Origin: Tribonema minus
Taxonomy: Eukaryota; Sar; Xanthophyceae; Tribonematales; Tribonemataceae
NCBI GenBank assembly: GCA_017506865.1
Contig: JAFCMP010000098.1
Span: forward strand, 1 to 64,000
Direction of reading: 5' to 3'
DNA: 64,000 nt
Shown here: positions 1 to 12,000 of the stretch, one piece after another
Layout of the letters: each line of letters starts with the position of its first letter
How positions within the stretch are numbered: position 1 is the stretch's first letter
Made by a program: the position numbers and the translations under genes
The notes under the pieces: generated by a model
What the model was told of the DNA's origin: nothing
Database searches by the model: none
What the model saw: the letters and a program-made list of their open reading frames with translations, nothing else

Positions 1-3000
1 TGCGCTGGCTCGCGGCGGGCGTGAGCCTGGGCGCGCTGGTGGCAATATGGCTCGTGCTGGTGGACAACGGGCGGCACATCGCGGGCGACGCGGCCGTGCT
101 CGCCGCGTTCGGCGTGTGCATGGCGGCGTGCGCGGCGCTCGCGTGGCACATGGAGGAGGTCAGTGCTCAGCTTCTTGTCTTCTTGAACATCAGGCACAAA
201 TAGACGATGCAATTGGGCGATGCTGTGTGCATGGCGGCGTGCGCAGCGCTCGCGTGGCACATGGAGGAGGTCAGTGCTCAGCGCGAAGTGTCATCGATGC
301 GCAGCTCCTTTGTGCGTCAGCGAAAGCAGCGACACGCATTCAAACCAGGCAGATGCAGTGATGGTCGCGTTTTCAGCGTGCGCGTGGCGGCGTGCGCGGC
401 GCTCGCGCGGCACATGGAGGAGGTCAGTGCTCAGTGCTTGCGCATGGCTCTGAAAAGTGATCGGGCTCGGGGTTCAGGACCGGCGTCGGCACTGCAAAAC
501 CTTGTGTCGGGTGTCACCGGTATGGTAGTGATGATGTGGTGACGTGGTGCTGTGCGCGTGGCAGCGTGCGCGGTGCTCGTGTGGCACGTGGAGGATGTCA
601 GTGCTCAGCGTGTGTCCTCAACGCCGGCTGCGTTCAATCACCGCAAAAGCACTTCGGCAGTGCAAGGCGGTCAAGGTCGTCAGAGCGTGCGGCTCTGATT
701 GCGCTGCGAGTGCGCAGGGAAGGGAGTGCTCTGAAGTACCTTAGTGTCGGAATGCACAACCATATTCTGAAGTTGCGAACGAGAGTGCAGGGTCCACAGC
801 TGAGCATCGCACGCACACGCAAGCCCTGCCCTGCATTGCAACGTAACGAACGCAGACGCCACGTTGGAGTCCAGGTCAGCGCACAGCGGACACGTGTATG
901 CTAGACCTCGAAACCGCCGTGTATGCTGGTGTCCAAGATGATGAAGTATGCTGTTGAAGTTGAAGCAGCGCTGCGCCGGCAGCGCAGCTTGTTGAAGTTG
1001 TGGTCTGATGTGCAGATGCGGCGATGGCTGATACGCGTACACAGGGCCCTGGATGAAGATTGACGGCGCGCCCTTGTGAAGGGCGGATCGTTGCAGCGCG
1101 TGTCCCCTGCATTGCATGTGCTCCCGTCACTCCCACCCCGGATCACAAGGCAGCTCCGCCAGAGCAGTTTTATGTCATCCATCTAAGGGTCAAAGCAGCC
1201 CCGGCATTGTCAAAGCGCACGTGGTGGTGCCCTTGGATTAGGGCTAGGGTAAGAGTTAGGGCTCTGCTGAGCGTTGCCACTCCACCATCAGCGCTGACTC
1301 TGCGATCATGCCATGGCACCGTCATGCAGAGTGCGTCGGGGCTGGGCTAGGGTTAGCCCATGCGTTCGAAACAGAACAACCTCATGAAGCAACAATGGTG
1401 ATGTGGGGTGATGTGGGGATTTCCTAGGGTTAGGTTTAGGGTGAGGGCTGCCAACGCCTGGCAGGCTTGCGGGCCGTGCCCATGTGGTGCATGTGATACT
1501 TCTTCCTATGTGAAGAGGAACTGTTTCGCTGGTGCCAACTTCACATTTGAGGTTACACCCCGCCATTCTCGACATGTGCTTCTGACCTGCACCCAACGTC
1601 ACCGCGTCAGCCATATAAACTGCCGCTCGAAGCGGAGTGCATATGTGTTGTCGCCAATGTATACCTGCCCATGCGCACATTGTGGTTGAGCGCTGCATGC
1701 CTGCACTCATTTTGCCGGTGCTGGCAGGTGTCGATGCTCGCTGCCTTCTCGGCGTTCGGCGCGCTGCTCATCAGGTATGAAAATGCCACTCTATGTATGT
1801 ACACATGCATGTATGCGCATGCGGACATCGCTTTCCGTTTTGCCTGGTCATCATACGCTTTTGCACAAGATACCATAATTAGTATGCATACACACATCAG
1901 TGATGCACTCCAATGCATATTGTGGAAGTATGTCACCGCAGTTTTGTATGCGTGCGTGCAGCCGATCCACCGATCGATAGCTCCAACATCCACCTAATGA
2001 TATTCCCCCTGCTGCCTCCTCGTCAGCTACGGTCTGGACGTGCTGCTGGGCGGCAGCCTCCTCCTGGACACAGGCGTCGTGCTGCAGCTCAAGTGGCCGC
2101 ACGGCGCGCACTGGCCTTGGCATCATGATACCATCATCAGTATGCATACAACCATTCGTCATGTACTTCAAAGTAGATGCATATGCCCGCAAGTACGTCA
2201 TTACAGTTGCCCAATGCACCGATCAGTGGAATCCGTCTTTTGCTCATCAGTATCCCCCCTAAACGCCTCCCCCCTCAGCTACGGTCTGGACGTGCTGCTG
2301 GGAGGCAGTCTCCTACTCGACACGGGCGTCGTGCTGCAGCTCAAGTGGCCGCATGGCGCGCACTGCCAGGGCGACTGCTACATGCAGGAGCTGCTCGGCG
2401 TGTGGGCGGTGCTGGCAGTGCTCGGCTTCCTCTTCCAGGGGCACGCGTCGGGCGCCAGCTCCGTGGCAGCGCTCTGCGGGTACGTATGCATGTATGTATG
2501 CTCACACGCGGCATGTATACCTACCTGCACACGTTCCAGGGGCACGCGTCAGGCGCCAGCTCCGTGGCAGCGCTCTGCACGTGCGAATGTATGTATAAAT
2601 GTTTACATGTGGCAGGTATACCTACCTGCACACATTCCAGGGACATGCGTCGGGCGCGAGCTCCGTGGCAGCGCTCTGCGGGTGCGTTCATATGTATGTA
2701 CCTCTATGTATGTGCAAATGCGGCGTGCATGCGTACCTGCGCATGTTCCAGGGGCATGCGTCGGGCGCGAGCTCCATGGCAGCGCTCTGCGGGTGCGTAT
2801 GTATGCATGCATCTGTGTATGTATGTTCACACACGACGCACTACGTGCACTCAACGCAAGCTCTCTGTGGCAGCGCCCTGCGCCAGCAAAGTGCACACGC
2901 TACTGCGCGACGACCTGTATATCTTTTATGCCTGCGCACGCGCGTCTGGCGTGCCGCGGCTACACCCCCCCCACTCCCCCAACCGCCTCTGCGCCAGTGG

Positions 3001-6000
3001 ATGCTCGTCGACGACCGCCGTATCCGATTGTATGCAACCAACTGCCCACACCCGGCTGTATTCTCAGTGCTCATGCACAAAACCTGATACAGGCGCTGCA
3101 CGGAGGGCGACGTCCCTCCCTTGCATGCCTACTTGCAACAGCCTATACCGCAACGAATTCTCGTAGACGACTGCCACTGCTTGCAACTGCCCACAGCTGA
3201 TCGTGTTCTTGTGTGCGTGCACCCGCCTTAGGTGCTGCATGGAGAGCTACATACCCCCCCCCCTCAACTGTCTACATTCAACTGCCTTCCCCTTAGTGGA
3301 ACCCCTTCGACGACTGCCGTATATCACTTACGCCGGCCCGCAGCTGATCGCATTCTCCTTGCTCATGCGCGCGTCCATACAGGCGCTGCACGGAAGGCTA
3401 TGTGCCCATTCCCGAGGCCGCCAAGGAGGAGTCGTCCTTTGGCATCAACGGCACGGGCCAGAAGACCTTCACGTACCCCGTCAACCAGGCCTACAACTAC
3501 TTCCACCCGGACCGGCTGCCTCCCGCGCTGCAGGCTTACGCGGAGGTCACCTACTTCACCGCCGAGCAGCTGGCCAACTTCTTCGGGTTCCAGGTACTGT
3601 TTGCACTTTTGACCCTGTGTGGTTTGCGCTGGCTAGGACGGCAGCGCAGAGGGTGTCGGTAGGTGCAAACGCATTTGATTTTGTCCACAGCGGTGCAGCC
3701 ACAGGCTGACGCGGAGGTCACCAACTTAACCGCCGAGCAGCTGACCAAGTTCTTCGGGTACCCGGGTACTCGCCCCCGATTCTGTCTTGTTTGCGCTGGC
3801 TAGGCCGGCATGTTGGTAGGTGCAAACGCATTTGTGTTGTCCACCTACTTCACCGCCGAGCAGCTGGCCAATCTCTTCGGGTTTCAGGTGCGCACTGCCC
3901 CTGTTGTTCGTCTGCGGGCTAGGTCAATAGCGCAAGAGGTAGGTGCAAATGCATTGTGTTGCCCACCGCAGAGCAGCTGCAGGTGCGCGCAAAGGTCACC
4001 TACTTCACCGCCGAGCAGCTGGCATCCTTCTTCGGATTTCATGAGCCATGAACGATCAAGCTTGCACTAGCTAGGCTGACATAGCAAATGGCTTTGGTAG
4101 GTGTGACTGGGGGAGCATTGCGGTTGATCTTGACAGGCGTAAACGCATGTGTAATTGTCACATCACGGTGCAGCCGCAGGTGAACGTGGAGGTCGCCAAC
4201 TTTTCCGCCGAGCAGCTGCCATTTCCTCTATACTGCATGAGCCATGAACTATGCAATTGCGCTTGCGCTGTCGCGTTGCGTAGGACGCCAGCGTGCCCAA
4301 CCTGCGACGTTCACGTCGCCAGCGAGCCCTGACCCCAGTTGTCGCGCTGCGCAGGTTGGCAGGGCAGGCGCAAGAAATGTTCTCACAAGCAGACAACACA
4401 AATCCGTGTGATTGAACGCCCGGATATGCTTGTGAGCCTAGGAATTTATTAATACATAATTCATTCCTCGACTGCTACTGGCTCTGTGGTGTCGCGCCGC
4501 ACAGGACGACGACTTGCTTTTATCGCCGTCGCCAGTGCGCCCCAACCTCAGTTGTCGCGCTGCGCAGGTCGACAGCGCGCGTGCGATTTTGTAGCGCGCA
4601 AGCAGAAAACGCAGCTCCGCGTGATTAAGCGCTGAGACGCTTGTGACCACAAAAGTAGAATTATATGCAGTGGCACTGTTTGACTCGTGGCCAGTTGCCG
4701 CTGCAGCGGCGATCACGCTCATTGGTGAAAGGTACTTCGAGGTGTTCAATTTGACGGCTACTACACCTTGTCACTCAGAGCTCTACGATCTTTTGATCCG
4801 TTTCCACATGAATAAATCATCAATTGATTGCAATTGGTGCTGCGGTGTCGCGCCGCGCGCAGGACGACAACGTGCGCAACCAGGTGGAGCACATACTGAG
4901 CCTGGTGGCGAACCACCGCCGCTTCTGCGACGCGCCGACGGCGTACGAGCCCTTCGACTTGCTGCCTTCCACGGGCGTCCACTCGCTGCACGCGCGGCTC
5001 TTTGAGAACTACAGGTGAGCCGCATGGCACCCTTGAAACACTGCGTGCAATCAAGGGGGTGTCGGCGTGCACTCGGCTCTTCGAGTACTACAGTGCAAAT
5101 ACAGGTCAGCGTTGCACGCGCGGCGCTGTCAGGAACTACAGGCCCGCCCAAGCGCCGAAGTCATTGGCTCGCGGCCGCGTTCAGGCCCGTACTTTTCTGG
5201 GGTATTGCACACATCCAAGGGGTGTCGGCGTGCACTCGCTGCACGCGTGGCTCTTTGAGAACTACAGGTGAGCCGCGCTGCAAACTCTGAAACACACATG
5301 ATAGATACATGCGTACCTTGAGAGTGTGACCTTTTCATTGTCACTTAGGGCACAAAAAAACCCAGATGGTGGACGTCCAGCTTGCTAACAGAATCCGCAT
5401 GCACTTTGTGCACACCTTGAAAATGTCTCAATGCGCGTTGACGATCACTTCTACACGACATGGCCAAAAGTGTACTTCAAGTATGATGATGAATGTTCCT
5501 CAAGAATTTGAGACTGCAGGTCGGGTGCAGCTCTCATCACCCTGGATGCCGAAATCCGTACGCAGACGCTCACGTGCTCCTGCAGACGAGGTATGGCGTA
5601 TTGTTGAAGTATACCTACCCAAAACGTGTGCTCAACGGGTGTCCGCTTGCTGCACGGGCTGCTCCGTGGAGACTACAGTGGTCAGCCACAGCTGCTCTGC
5701 CTTACTTTACAGTATAGGCTGTAGTCAAGCCAGGTTCCGGTGCTCACGCCTGTAAACTCCGTTGACAGCTCATGTGGGCGCATTCAGCACGGCTGCGTCA
5801 GGGTTAGGGTAAGGGTAAACCCTGTCTGCACGGATAACATCGCCTTTCACCCCCCTTGCTTCCCGTGTGCAGAGGCACATGGCGTGCGTCGCTGCTGCGC
5901 GCAGGGTCTGTCTGCAGTACGCTGAATGTGACGCCAAGACAGCAATCGTGCAGAAGCTTGCAGTATCTCAAGTAGATCTCGTGTGCGCACTCACTCTGCC

Positions 6001-9000
6001 CCCCCGCCCCCCCCCCTCCCCCCCACGATGCAGGGGGTGGTGCAAGACGCTCAATGTGCAGCCCAAGTTCACGCCGACGCGCGGCGGCGGCGCGCGCCGC
6101 GGCGGCAGCAGCAGCGGCGGCGGCGGCAGCGCCTTCGCTACGCCCACCAACCAGCAGGACGAGGTCTCTTCGCTCATGACGGACGTCATGCTGTACATGT
6201 GCGTCTGGGGCGAGGCGGCGAACCTGCGCCACATGCCCGAGAGCCTGTGCTTCCTGTACCACAAGATGATGCAGGAGTTCCTCGTGCACCGCGACGCGAC
6301 GGGCGAGCAGGCGGCGCTCTACGCGGGGTACTTCCTGGACCACGTCGTCACGCCGATCTGGGAGGTCGTGCTGCGCCACCACAAGGTCAAGGGCGACCAC
6401 GTCAAGGTGCGTCGCAAGGTTGGGTTGAAGTTGGGGTTAGGGTTAGGGTTAAGGTTACGGTTGAAGTTAGCGAGCAGGCGGCGCTGTACGCGGGGTACTT
6501 TCTGGACCACGTGGTGACGCCGATTTAGGAGGTCGTGCTGCGCCACCACAAGGTCAAGGGCGACCATGTCAAGGTAGGTTTTGGGTTTGAGATTAGGGTT
6601 GAAGTTGGGGTTAGGGTTGAGGTTAGGGCTGAAGTTAGCGAGCAGGCGGCGCTGTACGCGGGCCTCTTCCTGGACCATGTCGTCACGCCCATCTGGGAGG
6701 TTGTGCTGCGCCACCACAAGGTCAGGGGCGACCATGTCGAGGTGCGTCGCACCGGTAGGAGATTGAGTTGAAGGTAGGGGTTAGGGCTAGGGTTGAAGTC
6801 AACAAGCAGGCGACGGTGTACACACGGGGGCCACTGATTCGATCGCGCCGTGGCCAAGGTGTAGCAGGTCGTGCCACGCCAGCACAAGGTCAAGGGCAAC
6901 CACGTCAAGGTCAGTAATGAGCATGAGTGTGTAAGGTAGTGTCGGCGTTAGCCGACGGCTTAGCGTATTTGCCGCAGAAATGCGGGCACCTACCTTTGTA
7001 GGTGCGAGCGTGGTCGTGACATGCTCCTCCGTTTCTTTTGCATGCATGCATGCAGCCTTGCCTTCCTCATGCTCATCCGCCGTGCTTCAACTTTTCCCCT
7101 TTGTCGTGCAGGCTCGCAACTATGACGACTTCAACGAGTTCTTCTGGAGCCCTGCGTGCCTCAAGTACTCGTACCGCGACATTGACCAGGACGCCGTGCC
7201 GATGAGCGCTGCAAGCGCTCTTAGTAAGGTATGTATGCATGCCACAACAGACCTGGAGGAGGGCAAACATCGTGCTGCCGCCTGTCCACAGCGTTCGCTT
7301 TTGCTGTACATGTGTCCTGTTCAACAGATGTCACTGTGAAGTACTGCCAAATTAACTGTCAAGTAGAAGCGCATTTGTGACATGCGTCATCTCACGCGTG
7401 CGGGGTCCAAGTGCTTGTTCTGTTGATTGGCTGCAGCCAATGGCAGGTCCTCTTGTCGGTTTCACACTCCGAGATCAGTGAGATGCTGTGGGTAACTCGA
7501 AAAAACATGGTGGGCGCTGCTGCCGAGTCGTTTCGCACTGCTCTCAAGAACCGCCCCGGTACTGTTCCAGGCTCCTCAGCTTGGGTTGTCCCTGTCCTTT
7601 CTGCGTGTTCACCATCTGCGTTCCTGACCTCCCGCATTCACCGCGCTTCACCGCACGCCCACGCAAGCAGCTCCGCATGTCTTCGCCCCACCACCGAACT
7701 TGCACACCCCACCGCAGCCCAGCTCAGTTCGTCAATTGTGGAGCATCATCGCCTGTACACCAGAGCTTGTTCATACGCCTTCCACAGAGCACTCACGTAC
7801 CGCATCGTACGTGCCCCCCTCCCCCGTCTCTTTTACCCCCCCCCCCCCCCCCTCTGAGGTATCATACCTCCGGCTTGTTTGCCATCATTCGTCCGTCCTT
7901 CACAGAGCACTTACATACCGTATCGCCCGTGCCCCCCCCCCCCCCCCCCCCCCCCGCCCCCCTCTTCCCCCCTCTCTCCGGGGTATCCGGGGTATTTATA
8001 GGGGTACGGTCCGCCGCCGACGCTGCCCGTCGTTCCCGTCCACAAGGCGCTGGTCCGCGCGCCCAAGACCTTTCTTGAGAAACGTTCTCTGCTGAGCGCG
8101 GTCCTCACCTTCAACCGCATCCTCGAGTTCCACATCGTGACCTTCTACCTGTGCGGCATGTACGCGTTCGGCGACCTGCTCGTGTGGGACGCGCCCTACA
8201 TGCTGCAGATGCTGTCGTCCGTGTTCATAATCATCAACCTGCTGGGGCTCTGCTGGTGAGGCGACTTTCTTTCCTTTCGCGCTAGCGCATGTTGCAAGTT
8301 GGTAATGGCGTTGCATAGTGGTAGGCTCGGGTTGGCGCGCATGCATGCGGCGACGTGCGTGCCCTACATGCTGCAGATGCTGTCGTCCGTGTTCATCATC
8401 ATCAACCTGCTGGGCCTCTGCTGGTGAGCAATGGTGGTCGCATGCGCTTTCGCAACTCTCGCTAGTGTTGCTGAGCGGTAGCGCCAGGGTTAGGGTTAGG
8501 GTTTGCATGTACGCATTCGGCGACCTGCTCGTGTGGGACGCGCCGTACATGCTGCAGACGCTGTCGTCCGTGTTCATCATCATCAACCTGCTGGGACTCT
8601 GCTGGTGAGCGATTGTTTTTTCTTTCACACTAGCGCATGTCTCAAGTGTGAGATCAAAGATGCAAAGCGGCAAGTTAGGGTCGGGGACAGGGTAAGAGTG
8701 AGGGTAAGCAGATATGTGTTTTGGTGACCTGCTCATGTCGGACGCGCCCTACGTGCTGCAAATGCTGTCGCCCCGTGTTCATCGTCCGTGCTCAAGTTAG
8801 CTTGTTGTCAGGTATCATCTGGTGGAGTAATACCCCCCCCCCCCCACACACACACATGCACCACACACACAACCAGCCCGTGACCCCGTACACGACCATC
8901 TCATGGAATTAATACCACCCGCCCCCCCCCCCACACACACGCGCGCACCGCGTGCGCAGGTGCATGCTGGAGGTGTGGCAGGCGTTCCCCGGCATCAACA

Positions 9001-12000
9001 TCAGCGGCACGGCCAAGGCGGGCTTCCTGGTGCGACTGGGAACGCGCTTCCTCGTCCTCGTCTACCAGGTGAGCGCTGCTGCTTCTCAGTGTTGTTGATG
9101 ACGCAAGTACGGTTAGCGACGCAAGTACGCGTAACGACGCAAGTACGCAGGATTCTGGGTGATGACGGCAAACCCTAGTTGCTGCCATGTCCTAATTTTG
9201 GCCCTGACTCTGACTCAGCATAGGGTTAGATTGTGCTCATCTACCATGTGAGCGCTGCTGCTGCCGCTGTGGCACGTCTCAGCGCGTCTGCTGCAGTGAT
9301 ACGGTTTTGTGTTGCTGCGGCGGTGTACACGCGTCCATAGGTGATTTTTGTACTTAGCTTTCGCAAGGTCTGGGGGTAGTGCTGATGAGCACTGACGTGC
9401 GTCTACCAGGTGAGCGCTGCTTTTGCTGTGTCACGCCTCAGCGCGGCTGCTGCAGTGATATGGTTCGTGTTGGTGTGGCGGTGTACACTTGTCTGCTGGT
9501 GATAGTAACAGCTTTTGCGCCGTCTAGGGTTGAAGCTGGTGAGCGCTGACGTGAGCGGTGCACATCCAGTTCAACTTTCAGTCGCTGCACTTCAAGCGGA
9601 GCGTCAAGACGGAGAGCGACCAGTTTAAGCTTCCTCGCGTGTTGGTGCTGTTGCTGTACTGTATGCGCAGCACCTTGACGCCCCGAGATGAATGCGCTCC
9701 CCTTACCGTGACCCTGCCCTAACCTCAATGCTAATCCTACCCCTCCCCATGCCAGTTGCTGTGTGTCATGCGATGCATCGCGACGCACGTTGAGATTCTG
9801 ACAGTTTTTCATTGCTGTTTAACCCTAACCCTTACCTACCTGCCTCGTCATGCGAAGCGCCTTGGCGCACGTCGAAATTCTGACAATTGTTGTCGCTGTC
9901 CAAGCCTAGCCCCTCACGCTTACACCCCCCCCCCCCACTGCGCCCAGTCGCTGTACTTCATGTGGAGCGTCGAAACACACGTCCAGGTCCTGACGTATTT
10001 TGTCGCTGTTCGAGCCTAACCCCTCACCCTTCCCCCTACCTACCTCCCCCCCCCCCCCGCCAGTCGCTGTACTTCATGTGGAGCGTTGAGACGGAGAGCG
10101 ACAAGGCGGGCATGGTCATGCAGGGCCCTCCGCTCTACTGGTGGTGGCAGTACCTGTGGCTGAGCGCTGTCATCATGTTCAGCTACTTCGTCGAGGGCTT
10201 CTTCCAGATTGTGCCGTGGCTCACGACGTACGTGTGCACGCGCGACAACGACTACGTGAACGCCTTCCTCAACCTGTGCTTCCCTCTCAGGTGAGCTTCG
10301 GGTTGGGGTTAGGTTTAGATGAGGGTTCAGGTTAGAGTGAGGGTCAGGGCAGACTTACAATGTATTTGCAGGGTCAGAATCACAATGTATGTACGTGTGC
10401 ACGCGCGACAACGACTACGTCAACGCCTTCCTCAACCTGTGCTTCCCTCTCAGGTGAGCTTTGGGGTTGGGGTTAGGTCATGGTTGAGATCAGGGTTTCA
10501 GCTTGGGTGAGGATTAGGCTCACGAGGTATGTGTGCAGGCGCAACAACGATGATGTCAACGCGTTCCTGAACCTGCGCTTCCCTCTCAGGTGAGCCTCGG
10601 GTTGGGTTTAGGTTATGGTAGGCATGAGAAGCTTACGATGTATGTGTGCAAGCAGCAATGACGGTGTCAACGCCTTCCTGAACCTGTGCTTCCCTCTCAG
10701 GTGAGCTGCGGATAGGATTAAATTAGGGCACAGATCGGGGATCAGATTAGGGGGAGGATCAGGCTCGCGACGTACGTATGCACGCGCGCCAACGACTACA
10801 TCAACGGTTTCCTGAACCTGCGCTTTCCCTGAGGTGAAAAGTTATTGTGAGGGTAAGGGTTAGGGTGAGGTGTAGAGGCTGATGACAGATGTGTGCACGC
10901 GCGACAACAGCCTCAGCAACGCCTTCCTAAATCCGTGGTTTTTGCTGAGACGATATTCTTGGGGGGCAAGATGCACTTGAGTCAGGGCTGGGGTAAGGGC
11001 GCGGCTCACGATGAATGCGTGCACAATGCAACGATGACCGCAACAACACCTTCCTTCTCTTATACTGTGCATCACTCTGAGGTGAAAGGGAGCAGTGCAG
11101 CCCTTCTCGAATGCGTCCTGCTTTGTGCGGCGAGAGCGCTGCACTGCCCTGATAGCTGTGTAACGCCGCGGTCGAGAGTCAGAAGTCTCAGTCTGGGTCG
11201 CTGCCTCTGCCTGAGCGCTACTATTCGAGGCAGCGCTTTGGCGCAGACACGCGCGGTCACGGGACGTCGGGCGTTGCCGAATGCGTGCTCCCTTGAGGTT
11301 CTGGTGCTGCCGCGACAGAGGGCGCCGAGCACTGCTGCTGCCGTCGAGGCTCTGCCGCTGCTGCCGCTGCAGTCCCTCCCCTCTCTCGTGCAGCGCCGCG
11401 CCGCCGCCGGGCCGGTTCATGAGGCACCGCGCAATGCCATGCATCCTGGCGAACGCAGCGGTTGCTGCGCCTGCCTGCCTGTGCACGGGCCGCCAGCGGC
11501 GTCGCGGTAGTGTTCGCCAGAGTTGAGAGGGCAGTACGTGCCGCCGTACGGCATCGGCGCGTGAGCCGTCGTGCGCACGGCGCGCTTCGTCTGCCGCGCG
11601 CTGTATCACCGGATTGTGCTGCCTTTGTTGGTTCCTTCGCGGCGCGCTTCGTCCGATGTGCGCTGAATGACCGGGTTGCGCCGCCTTTGTGCGTTCCCGT
11701 CTCCTCCAGCGCGTCCTCCGCCCACGTCAGGTCCCCTGGTGTTCGCAGCGTCTGTGCGGAGTCCGCCCCTGGGGCCGCAATGCCCCCGGACGTTCACGGT
11801 TCGGTGCACGCAGCGCTCCTCTCTCGCACGGCAGGCGAAGCTGCTCTCCGTGCGGGGGTCGTCTTCAGTCGGCTGTTGTCGGCCGTAATCCTGATACCTT
11901 GCTGGCTGCTGCTGCTGCGCATGTTCGCGCATCACGAGCTGCGCCGTTAACAGGGACACATCTCGATGAACCGGGCTCACGCGCACTAATATACCTTCCA

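Larger units (their letters stand above)
1..3593 (+). other. N-terminal membrane module of the glucan synthase (exons 1-4)
   Basis: Exon 1 encodes two hydrophobic helices (residues about 5-20 and 30-48 of the visible protein). Exons 2-3 add further hydrophobic helices, including a Leu/Val-rich stretch and an [15 protein letters not shown] helix. Exon 4 then gives a soluble segment rich in Tyr, Phe and Pro. Plant callose synthases start with a long cytosolic region, so an N-terminal helix cluster before FKS1 domain 1 is more like the protist-type proteins; that comparison is from memory and is not tested. Copies of exon 3's 5' end at 2027 and of exon 4's acceptor near 3089 lie just upstream of the real exons, but reading continuity selects 2279 and 3383. 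Confidence 0.75.
4863..7228 (+). other. FKS1 domain 1 region (exons 5-7)
   Basis: Residues about 206-419 of the visible protein. The segment contains the diagnostic [22 protein letters not shown] block, which matches the WGEAANxRFxPE signature of callose and FKS1 synthases, followed by the YDDFNEFFW block. This cytosolic domain is thought to have a regulatory or scaffold role rather than a catalytic one. A low-complexity Gly/Ser/Arg stretch (residues about 271-292) is inserted before the signature and is not typical of the family. Exon 7 ends in a short Ser/Ala-rich linker. Confidence 0.9.

Noticed and set aside
2040-3200. 386-codon plus-strand open frame
   Set aside because: It runs through exon 3 and its tandem copies in the wrong register for splicing with exon 2 and exon 4; the openness comes from repeated units in one frame.
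10385-11085. CRISPR-like regular repeats
   Set aside because: Units are degenerate copies of the exon 10 end with variable spacing in a eukaryotic intron; no cas genes.
10860-11609. 249-codon minus-strand open frame
   Set aside because: Arg/Ala/Ser-rich reading of GC-rich intron DNA with no recognisable family and no splice partner.
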